From NCBI RefSeq assembly GCF_000003815.2, contig NC_049986.1, positions 10,402,369 to 10,466,368 of the forward strand: a DNA stretch of 64,000 nt. The letters are read 5' to 3'. Source of the DNA: Branchiostoma floridae. Taxonomy: Eukaryota; Chordata; Leptocardii; Amphioxiformes; Branchiostomatidae. The notes beneath the pieces were generated by a model, which was given only the letters and a program-made list of their open reading frames with translations, was not told the origin of the DNA and made no database searches. Of this stretch, positions 1 through 10,200 are shown piece by piece. A program made the position numbers and the translations under genes. The first letter of the stretch is position 1. Every line of letters starts with the position of its first letter.

Positions 1-2258
1 TGATAGGGAGTCCAAATTTCTTAGTGATTAGAGTGGCCACATGCCACAGGTAGTGCTAAGGTATCTAAGGTATCCTGAGGGGCAAAATTACTGTCTGAGA
101 GGTCACAGTTGAAAACTGTCATGCAAGTGACCTACTAGCATCCCTGGTCAATCAGGGTTTTATGCTTGCCAGGGGATCTGCTCCCAGTGTGAGTGAGTCC
201 AATCTTTTTAATCATTTTTGAACAGCGCATCCAAATTAAGACACCCCCTGGATAAAAGCCTGGATCAAAGGCACCTGACCAATGCCAAGGTATACAATGC
301 AGTGATCATGCGAGAAAGAACACAAAATCTCAATAATGTTACAACTTACAAGCACAGTATATCAACCTTTAGCACATTGAACTTGGCTGAACTCTGAAGT
401 ACCTGTTTGTCTATCACTTCTCTATATATTGATTAGGGGGTTTAGCCAGCACAAGAAAAAGGTGTTTCAGTGAGAATAGTATCCTTCAACTTCCTCTGGT
501 GAGTCTGGTCTGACTCTAGAGTCAATTCTACATTAGCAATAACTTATTGGCAATAAGGTATCTTTTGCCCTGTGTTCGAACATTTTGGAAATCTTTGTAA
601 CTGGAACAGTCTAAATGTGATTAGTAACTGATTAAAACTATTTATAACATCTGTGTGATGTTCTAAAATGTTTTCTACAGTATGCATACATGTTAGGAAC
701 ATTTCTAACAAATACATTACTTCTGTTAGTTTCTAAACTGTTCCAATATAGATTCATTGTTTGTGATCACATGTTTGAAAATGAAACAACATTGTGTAAC
801 TGGGTCAGTGGGCTGGGAATAGGGCCTTTACACATCCCTGCCAACCCCAATTTTTCCAATAAATATAAATATGTTCAAACATGTTCAATCTTTCATGTTG
901 AAGCTCAAACTTTAAATTACTTCTCCGTGACTCAGAAAGGACTCTACTGTCTTTCAGAATCAGACTGAGTTGGTGATCTGCTTGAAATGATGGGAGTAAT
1001 GTTGGATGTATTGACTTAGGGTGGAGACTGGAGGTATACAAACAAGCTTTTCTGTGTAACTTAACCAAAAATTAACTTTGCAAAACCTAATAAAAAAATC
1101 AAGATGGGTTAATCTAAAATCGCATCTTAGACTGGTCAACATAAAACTTGAAAAGAATTTTGTTAGCAGCGGCCAATTGTTCTTGCTCAGGAATGTAAAT
1201 ATTTTTGATCATAAATATTTTTTGCCGCCAATTTTTAGGTTCATCCTCAGGAATAGGGTTAGGGATGACAGGGTCATGAAATGTTATTCAGGTTGATCAA
1301 AGGTTCATCAAAAACTCTAATTGACAGGAGCATTATGTCAATAATGCCAAAAAATATCTAATTGACAGGAACATCCAGTCAATCGTGATGCACAAATGAT
1401 TCGGTATTGAAATCCTTCCAATAGTGCCCCCAATCATCATTATTGACGATAACATATTGTTAACAGTGCAAAACAAAAAATGTGCCAAAAACTTCCTGTC
1501 ACTAGATCAAAAATTCATTTCGGTATGCACATGTAGATGAGTATCTAAACACTTGTTCAAGATAACGTTTGAAATTAAAAAAAAAAACACATTTAGTTGA
1601 TCTTCAGTCGGCCACACCATGACTTTGGTGCAAAAAATTCATCGGCATCCACTTTGGTGCAACAAAAAAAACTTTGCAGAGTTTGCTACAAAATAATTTT
1701 TTCAAGGGATGAGGGTGAATTTGTAAGGAAACACATCCACATTTAAAAAGATAATTTCACCTGATTTGAATTGATTCTGCAATTTCTGTAACCCACACAT
1801 CTTTCAGTGTCATCATACAGTATTGTGTAGCATGCATATTTCCTTACATATCATATCATATCATATCATATCATCCACATGATCATGATGATGTAATCGG
1901 TACAGAGATACTGTACCAGTACAAGGACCAGCTGTAAACGCTGTGTGAGCACTTTAAAACTATCATGTTACAACATTTCATAAACGTGTCTAGGAATTGC
2001 TACAGTTGCGTAAAATGTACCTACGATGTTAGGAAAACGGCCAAGTTGACTTCCTGATAGTGATTGCTAGAGGAATCGTGGTGCGTCCATGGTTTTGTAA
2101 AGTTCCCCAAAACACCCGCATTATTTTACGCGCCAAAACAAAGCAATTTGTCGCCGTGCGTGCCACATGGCTAGCACTAAGTAAACAGGCCCGTTTACCC
2201 AACGCCAAGTCCACCTGTCGCCATAAAACTTTCAAAAAACATTTCTGTATCCTTTTAC
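1..2258 (-). other. Intron 1 of the uridine-cytidine kinase gene (start of intron only)
   Basis: Follows the donor of the UCK first coding exon on the minus strand. I could not find the second coding exon here, so the intron must run past the window start. Open frames of 60-92 codons in this stretch have no recognisable domain or coding bias and are treated as chance. A short TATCA-type microsatellite lies near 1850-1873. Confidence 0.6.
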
Positions 2259-2360
2259 CTTTCCAGAGGCAGTGCCGCCAGCCACTCCGATGATAAAAGG
2301 CTTGCGATGGAGACCGTTTTTCACCCCGTTCCTGGTGCCCACACCATTACAGCCCGCCAT
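2259..2360 (-). CDS. UCK2: Uridine-cytidine kinase, first coding exon (partial gene)
   Basis: Uridine-cytidine kinases phosphorylate uridine and cytidine to UMP and CMP with ATP or GTP, the first and limiting step of pyrimidine salvage in the cytosol. The exon encodes 34 residues starting at the minus-strand ATG at 2360-2358. A low-complexity N-terminus is followed by KPFIIGVAGGTASGK, the nucleotide-binding P-loop of the UCK family (GGTASGK, residues 28-34). The exon ends in frame at AAG, followed by a GTAAAAGG donor, so the Ser/Thr that completes Walker A must open exon 2, outside the window. The start is head to head with TMCO1, 510 bp away. UCK1 and UCK2 of vertebrates are paralogs, so this should be their pre-duplication ortholog; the symbol follows the human gene that neighbours TMCO1. 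Identification rests on a short exon plus synteny. Confidence 0.82.
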
Positions 2361-2870
2361 CTTGTCCAATATGTGGGACGATTTCCGCAGGCTGAGGTAG
2401 GCCACATCTGATTAGTCAAACGTGATGGATCGATCAGCAATACCTTGTTGTGATTGGTCGAAGTGGTCCAACCTTCAGTCTTCTTACATAGCGGAGGTAG
2501 GAATCATCTGATTAGTCTAATGTAATGAGCTAATCGGCAATACTACGTTATGATTGGTCAGTCATCTGATGTTCTTAGATAGCTGTCATGCATTGCAAAG
2601 AGGAAATGCCAGATTTTCTTGCTTTGATAAAATGTTATAAAAGCACTTTAACCTTTTAGAATATATATCAAAGATCTTTCAGTAACTTGAACGTCAACGT
2701 TGAATAGTTGCTATTTCCTTGTTAGTATTTTTTGGACGAACGAGTTAAAATCTAAGCTGGCAGTCATAAATATACACAAGACAGCCATTTTTTTAGAAAA
2801 AAAAAATCGAGCGTGATTTCCTTGCTGTCGGCGTTTTCTTTGGAGCTGCAGCTGAAAGTCCACCAAAAAT
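2361..2870. promoter_or_regulatory. Shared bidirectional promoter of UCK and TMCO1
   Basis: The 510 bp between the two start codons has no other gene and must hold both transcription starts and both 5' UTRs. It contains two inverted CCAAT boxes (ATTGG at 2453-2457 and 2553-2557) within a duplicated module. Head-to-head genes with CCAAT boxes and no clear TATA box are typical of housekeeping bidirectional promoters. Exact start sites cannot be read from sequence. Confidence 0.7.
2394..2559. repeat. Duplicated ~66 bp CCAAT-box module in the shared promoter
   Basis: Two imperfect copies, 2394-2459 and 2494-2559, share GAGGTAGG, CATCTGATTAGTC, ATCNGCAATAC and TGATTGGTC in the same order. They are offset by exactly 100 bp. 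Each ends in an ATTGG box (reverse CCAAT, NF-Y type). Confidence 0.75.
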
Positions 2871-5785
2871 ATGCTCGCGGATACGCTTCTTATAGTTTTT
2901 ATATCCATATGTACAGCCTTGTTAGCTGAAGGTAAAGTAGTGGTCACCTTTGAGTTAATTCAGCGTTTCCTAATGCCGGTAATTACAAGTGTAACGTCGG
3001 TCTATATTTTAGTGGGAGGGGGGCGTAACACACTACATCTCAAATAGCAAATGTAGTTCCGAAAGAAACATTGATTTGCTGCGTATAACCTGCCACGGAA
3101 CCCAGTACCACAAAGGGTTAGTACAGTAGATTAATTTGTAACCAGCAGGAGATCAGATGTATGATTTTTTTTTTCGTGTGAAATTCAATTCAATTATCTC
3201 CATATTTCATTTTGCAGGCATTACATGGCTTCTTGTATACAGAACGGAGAAATACCAAAAACTCAAGTCTGAAGTGGAGAAACAGAGCAAGAAATGTAAG
3301 TTCTTGAAAAATTCATAAAAATGTCAATTGATTTTGCATACAATTTGAATGCTGTCGTTTTAAGAATCATTGATATGATCATTGAATGAATAATGATGAC
3401 ATTGTGATCTTCTTTATGATTTTTTTCAGTGGAAAAGAGAAAGGAAGCCATAGGTGAAGCAATAGACAAAACACAGAAGAGGAAACTAGGTAAAGTAGTT
3501 CATTGAAATGTCATTAGTATGATATGATACGATACTGAATACTGTAAATGCATTTAAGTTCGCGGGGATTTAATTTCGCGGTAGCACCATTCACTGTAGT
3601 CTCTTACTGTTATGGAAAATTTTCGCGGTGGTTTTAAATTCGCGGTGAAGCGGCCGCCGCGAAAGCCGCGAACATTAATCCACCGCGAACATTTCTGCAT
3701 TTACAGTACTAGTTTTGTTTGAAAAGTTGTCCATTTATGCTAATTCATGTTAGTGATGTTTTGATTTGTTTGTTTTTTCGTGTTCAGAAAAACAGGAGGA
3801 AAAGCTGAAGAACAACAACAGAGACTTGTCCCTGGTAGGTTATACTAATCAACATTTGAAATACAGAAAAAGCATATGACATGCTATGCAGTATACTTTA
3901 TAATGATAAAGTAGTTTTTTATTGTTAGGCCTTGAATGGCTTGATGATTTGATTGTAGGGATAACATCCATGTGCAACTTTTATTTGGCTGACTCTCTGT
4001 TCACAGCCAAGGGCTGAATTGCCATTAATTCATTATGGTTAAATTTTTTCCATTTTGTTAAAAAGTAGGAAATTAGTTGGATTTCCAGAATTCTATGCAG
4101 GCTGTCATGCTATTGGCTTGTGTTTACTGTATTTGCAAATGTTTTTGACATGAGAAGTTTTCTTCTTGTCACAGGTGAAGATGAAGTCCATGTTTGCCAT
4201 TGGGTTTTGCTTCACTGCCCTTATGAGTATGTTCAACTCCATGTAAGTAATGTTCAGCTCGGACTTCTGAATACATGTGACATCTCTTGTTGTCATTTGT
4301 GTTTATGGACTTGATCAATGCAAGAACAATCTTCTTGTCGTGTTTTTTTATGGTTTTGTTCATTGCAAGGCTACGCCAGACTAAAGTTTGGTTACAATAC
4401 CAATTACAGGAGCACTAAGAAAAACTCGTCTTGTTGTGTGTTCTTTGATATCTACTGAGCAATTTGACCTTCTTGGTATGCTTAGCGCTCCTCGTGTATT
4501 CCAAAAATATCTACAATAAAGGAAGGGTCTGCATGGGTTTAGTGTCATATTGTTTTACAAAACATACATCGTCTAAATCACTACAAGTGGAATCCCACAA
4601 ATGGTCGGCTGATTATGTATTTATTAATACGTTACCTAAAGAGACAGAGAAGCAAGCTCACCAACAAGGCTTTTGGGACCTTTACCTTACCTTTATATAT
4701 TTTTCTCTCTTCCAGATTTGATGGGCGTGTGGTTGCTAAGCTACCGTTCCTGCCCTTCTCCCTGCTGCAGGGACTGTCCCATCGTAACCTGATGGGGGAG
4801 GACTACACCGACTGTTCCTTCATCTTCCTGTACATCCTGTGCACCATGTCCATCAGACAGGTCTGTACACATGTCTTTTGCTGTTACAACTTCAGGGTTC
4901 TGGCCAGTTTCACTTCACTTTATTTATTTAACCAGGAATAATACAGCTCAAGGCAACCTAGACCTGTTTTTCAGGCAATCCTGTGCATATGTGCAAACTG
5001 TTTTTTCTTGTTGGACCAAGAAGGGTCAAGGGTCAGACCCAAGATGGCGCCTGAGCCTCCTGAATGATCTCCAGCTCTGGGATGTGAATCAGTCTCCATC
5101 ATCAGTGGAGGTCTTGAACTGCTTCAGTTTGTGTTTTTGGGCCTACCGTACTAAGAAAATAACTAGCAAAGCAGAGGAGAGTTGATAGTCATTTTTACTT
5201 AGTCTCTGCAGGGTTGACTGGTCTAAAACAGAGGCAGTTAGTTAGAATTTTTAAAACACAAATTTGATTGATTAATGTGCGAAAGAGATCTAGTTGGAGA
5301 ACAGTTTTTTAACCTAACTATGAATTGATATATTACAAATCAATTCATAGTCATATTCTAGTGACGCTGAAGAAGAGTAATTGATGTCACTCAAAACGTC
5401 TGGATGTAAATATCCGTTTTTTTATCCAGTTGTGGAGTTTGAATTGTATTTGAATTCAATCCATAGGTAGGATATAAAAACCTACTCTCCAACGAGATCT
5501 CTTTAGTCTCACTGATAAAAGGTAGCGGATTCTACCTAAAATGTCTGACCGTTTCCAGAATCACATCCAGTTGCTTGAGTAATTGCTATTTGGTGTATCT
5601 TATTACTTGGATGTCGATCCGCTTTATCAATGTATTTACTATGTAGATATGTATGCAGGCACATGATCTTTTTTCTCTGTCTTGTTTTACAGAACATCCA
5701 GAAGATGCTTGGATTTGCTCCATCCCGAGCAGCCAATAAGCAAGCAGGAGGATTTCTGGGCCCCCCTCCCCAACCTCCCAAGTAG
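2871..5785 (+). CDS. TMCO1: TMCO1, ER calcium-load-activated channel / translocon factor
   Basis: TMCO1 is an ER membrane protein of the Oxa1/EMC3/GET1 superfamily; it is reported as a Ca2+-load-activated channel and as part of the multipass translocon. Seven exons join in frame: 2871-2931, 3218-3295, 3430-3489, 3788-3834, 4175-4242, 4716-4860 and 5693-5785 (552 nt, 183 residues; human about 188). The order is: TM1 (LADTLLIVFISICTALLAEG), a charged coiled coil at about residues 28-88 with EKQEEKLKNNNRDLS, a second hydrophobic stretch (FAIGFCFTALMSMFNSI), the conserved FDGRVVAKLPF and GLSHRNLMGEDYTDCSFIF blocks, and a C-terminal GGFLGPPPQPPK tail. All introns are GT-AG. Conservation with vertebrate TMCO1 runs through the whole protein. 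The start is the ATG before LADTLL; vertebrate proteins carry about three more residues. Introns hold a MITE (3540-3708). Confidence 0.97.
3540..3708. mobile_element. MITE with TACTGTAAATGCA inverted termini (copy 1)
   Basis: A 169 bp element in TMCO1 intron 3. It opens with TACTGTAAATGCA and closes with the exact reverse complement. The interior is rich in TTCGCGG / CCGCGAA words, which also form inverted pairs. The terminal TA on each side may be a TA target duplication, as for Tc1/mariner-type elements. No coding capacity. Related copies lie at 9302-9497 and 16577-16783. Confidence 0.8.
5365..5460 (+). repeat. Dispersed repeat fragment with GACG...CGTC stem motif
   Basis: Lies in TMCO1 intron 6. 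GACGCTGAAGAAG is followed by ACTCAAAACGTC and then by TAAATATCCG-type sequence and a GAATTGTATTTGAAT end. The second half is also found in the palindrome at 11818-11918, so this is part of a dispersed element. No coding capacity. Confidence 0.55.
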
Positions 5786-7079
5786 AAGTCATCATCACAA
5801 AGCTGAGGCTCCCCCACAGTCTATACACTTTCCCCAGGGGGTGGGGGCTCTGCTAAACTGAGCTGTTTAACCTTTTGTGGGGATAGCCTCAAACCAGCTG
5901 TCAGCCAATCAGAGAAACACCTAGGTGATGTCTTGAGACTAAGCCAATGCTCTATTGGCTGATGGCTTGTTAGAGGCCATGCACCGCAAAAAAGTGGAAA
6001 CCTCAGTCCGATTAAGCAGGCTCTGCATAGGAGATGACATCATCATCAGCATCCCATTGGCTGACCAGCTGCTGACCATATTTGGATATGTTGACCTGAT
6101 ATGGAGCAGCATACTAGTACTTTTAATTACTCAGCTGCCAACTGTCCTCTTTTTACATGTGTAATAGTTATTCACTTTATCTTGATAAATAACAAATACA
6201 ATAATATCATAAGATATGTGCCATTTTCTTTATCATTATTAAAATGGTCCTATATCAATGTACTGTTTGTTTGTTGTTATTTAAACATTAAACTAAAGTT
6301 ATGAAAGGTGTCAAAGAAAACAAAGTTAGGAGGAGAGAAAATGCTTTAAAAGCTTTTGTCTTACAGGCATCTTAAACATCATTAGAGTGTTGTTTTCTGA
6401 TAGATATTAAAGTAAGGTACAGTAATAACATAATAAATCCATACTACTTCACATTTTATTCTCAAAGGAAATGTATGCATGTACAGGGAATGCATGGATA
6501 AGGTCTGCATGGGGTTACTGAGTATTATAAGTTTTACAAACGCACATCTCCATGTGCAATAAACTGAAAAGCATATCGCATTTATGATTTTTTTCTCACT
6601 GTCTTTGTAGTATGTAGACCTGTCTTACATTAATTCCTGGATTTCTGCAGAACAAAAAGGTTAAGGTTAGTAAGGTGATGTTTTAGAATTTCAGATGTAT
6701 TCAAATTTCATTAAATTTGGCTTCTATCAATGATTTTGAATAAATATTAATCTATCGCAGGGTAGGACTTAGTAAACACTATCCAAAGACAATTCATGCA
6801 CTATATAATGGTTAACATCAATCAGGTAACACATAGTCCTGCCATATGAAAAAGAGGCCTTCTCAACATTTTCAAAGTGTACATACCTTGGAATTACTGA
6901 CTCTGTCTTGTTAAATTGCATTAAATCACTTCGAGTTCAAATCTATTCTATGTCTTTCTTGCGTGGTGGTATTCTGGCATAGGGGGAGAGTTGATGTTAA
7001 TGTTGAAGAGATTGAATTGTCTTTTAGTGGAAATTTGTTTCATAAAACCTGCTTTTGTACATTTTAACCGGGGTGGAAG
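5786..7079 (+). other. TMCO1 3' UTR and intergenic spacer
   Basis: Non-coding. Candidate poly(A) signals are ATTAAA at 6287-6292 and AATAAA at 6432-6437. Small open frames at 5955-6304 show no domain. Nothing else is recognised up to the DAXX promoter. Confidence 0.5.
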
Positions 7080-7237
7080 GTGTTGGTGATAAAATTTAAA
7101 CTCCCCAATCATGAAACTTTACCCGAGAGGATTAAAGAACAGAACAATGGATTTTCTTTGGCCTCGACCTCCATGTTCTTGTCCAATCAGATCACGCTAT
7201 CTGTGTGACGTCACAGGGGCGAAGGTTACAGAACAGA
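7080..7237 (+). promoter_or_regulatory. DAXX promoter with a full palindromic CRE
   Basis: TGACGTCA, the full cAMP-response element bound by CREB/ATF, lies at 7206-7213, only 24 bp before the DAXX ATG. It is therefore probably in or beside the 5' UTR or start site. A GATCACGC / CCAATCAG (CCAAT) pair lies just upstream at about 7180-7197. Confidence 0.55.
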
Positions 7238-10200
7238 ATGGCGGACGGTGGAGAAAGTGCAGAAATTGTCGTCCTGTCGTCTGATTCTGAGGAAAAACGC
7301 CTCAAATCCGAGCCGCACGCCAACGGCACCTCCCTTGACGATGCAACAGTGAAATCTGAACCTACTGGCGGTGATGGCGGCGTAAAAGTTGCTTCCAAAC
7401 TCTCTTTGAAGAGAAAACGAGAGATTTCGGGCACATCAAACAATGGCGAGAACAGCTCTGAAGATCCCACGTCTGTTTGCGCGCCAAACTCGGACGTTCT
7501 CTCTTCATCGACTGATCCAGTCGTAAAGGTAGGCTTCTTTTTATCTGGTGATTTCTGTTTGGGTCTTTGAATACCTTCCACCGGCGTTATTCTCTTCAAA
7601 TATTTGTAATACAACATTTCTGATTTTCCCCCCTCCCCGTACTTGAAACTGAAAGTATGTGATTGCACTATAAAAACAACAAAAAACATACCTTTGCCAA
7701 ATAAACCAGGTTTGTTATGTAGAATGATGTCTGTAGACAAATGCGTTACTCATTTCATTTTCTTTATAATTAAATGCTTGGAGTTGGTTTATAAAATTTC
7801 GGCATTTATTATGCAAATTAGATCCCAATTTATAATTAATTGATATCAAATTGTATCAAGCATTACTTAAGCTATCAGCATACCAAAAATCATGATGATC
7901 CTTTGATCCATTCTTGACTTATTCTCTTTCAAAGTCTTTAAATACACCTCTTACTCTCTTCCCTCTTTCTCAGTTACATATGTGACAACTTTGATGAAAG
8001 TAAGTTATAATGGAATGCAGTGGATTTATGAACTTTTCCTAATCAATTATGCAAATTAGCTGTTAACTTGCATAATAAGTATCACATTATATAAGTCTTC
8101 ATTTAGGCTATCTACATGCCGAAAATCATGACGATCCGTCAACACATTAATATTTTCTCATTAATTATGCAAATGAGATCATCATTTGCATGATAAATAT
8201 GTATTGACATTTCTCTCTTTCTCAGCTACATATGTGACAAGTTTTAAAGCCCTATCATGGAATGTAGTGAATTTATGAAATATCCTCATTAATTATGCAA
8301 ATTAGCTGTTGATTTGCATAATTGTTATCTCATTATGTAGGTCTTCACTTACGCTACCTACATACAAAAAACATGATGATCCGTCAACATGTTCATATTT
8401 TCTCATTAATTATGCAAATGAGGTCATCATTTGCATAATTGATATCTGTCGACATTTCTCTCCTTCCCAGCTACATATGTGACAAGTTTGAAAGTCCTAT
8501 CATGGAATGTAGTGGATTTATAATTTTTCCTCATTAATTATGCAAATTAGCTGCTGATTTGCATATTTAGTATACCATTATGTAAGTCATCACTCATTCT
8601 ATCTACATACCAAAAATCATGACAATCCGTCAACACGTTGTAGAGTTATTCTCATCCAAAGTTTGAAAGGAAACCGGCGCCTGCAGTTCCAAAAAAGCCG
8701 CTAGGGGGCCCAAACTCACAGCACTTACTCTCTGCCTCGAGGGCTATCTACCACTCAAAAATCATGATCACAGCATGTCCAGAACACGAGATATCAAAAA
8801 TTGAGGTTCTGCTGCAGTACCTTAGCAAGCCGCTAGGGGGCCCATTATCGAACTTGACCTTCGTTTTCCAGACCCCTACCCACCTACCAAATATTATCGG
8901 GATCCATCCAAGACTTCTTGAGTTATGCTGTTAACATACACACAGACACACACACAGACTCACAAGCCCAAAACATAACCTTAGCCATTCTGGCAAAGGT
9001 ACAAAGGTAAAAATAGACCTAGTGTAGACTGTCACTGTTCACTCTGGTACTGGCAGCTGTGCTGTACACAGTCATATTGCCTCAGAAAATATACCGAATA
9101 GTTTATTTAAGACATACATTTTAAGTTTTGGCTGCACATGAGTCTTCAACCAAAAACCTTTTTTTAACCTCCTTGCTAAACAGCCAGAAAAGAACAGAAA
9201 TTTGGATGGTACTTTATTGTTTATTTATTTAAATTGTTAGCTGCAACTGTCCGGGTGTCTGTGTGTTTTCTTAAAGAACTAGCTGACAGAATTACAGAAA
9301 TTACTGTAAATGCAGAAACTTTTGTGGTGGTTTAATGTGGCCACTTCACTGCGATCTTAAAACCCCCGCAAACATTTTTTAATGGCAGTAAGCGACTACA
9401 CCGCATTGTGTCACCGCGAACATAAACCCACCGCGAAAATTCCTTTTTCCCGCTACCGCGAAATTAAATACCCACGAAATTAAATGCATTTACAGTATGT
9501 TGAAATTTGAGACATCAGTTGAATATGCAAATCACCTGTGGTCTGCTGTAATAAGCATGTTCACGGTTCTGAGTATGTACATGGCATGAATTATGGGTAA
9601 TATGTCAAAGGTGAAGGCCCCTGAGACATCATGTCTGGACATTGTTACACAAAGTTACAAACCAAGACAATCGCCCAGACAAGAACTGTTTACAATACAA
9701 GTCAGGGGTTGTCGCCATCAATATATTACCCACAATTCCTGTTGTTGCCCATTACCAATAAACATTTGTGCAATAAAGATTGATTGATTAACTGATTGAT
9801 CTATGAACGTGTTCATACTAGACCTCTTCCAAACAGCCTAAACAAGAGTTCGGAGACCTCATACCACATGAAATATTCTGATTATGCAAATGACTTGCAC
9901 ATCTGCATTATTTATGCTAGGTTATATACACCTTTGAATAACTTACACAGGTCACAATGTTGACAATCCAATCATTTACTACATGTACTTAGATGAATTA
10001 GGACACATTAACACTTATTATTTGCATGATTGGTATCTGCTAATCTTCCACCTGTCACAAAATTCATATGTTACATGAATTTGAGTCCTATATTGAAAAA
10101 TACTGGAAATATAGATTTTCATTAATTATGCAAATTAAGTCAAAATTTGCATAATTTGCACTTTATTATGTACATCTGTGCCAAACATACCTATATGCTA

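Noticed and set aside
7205-7237. A GTG start 11 codons upstream of the DAXX ATG
   Set aside because: Lies in the CRE; the ATG before ADGGESAE has good context and leads directly to the SIM as in vertebrate DAXX.
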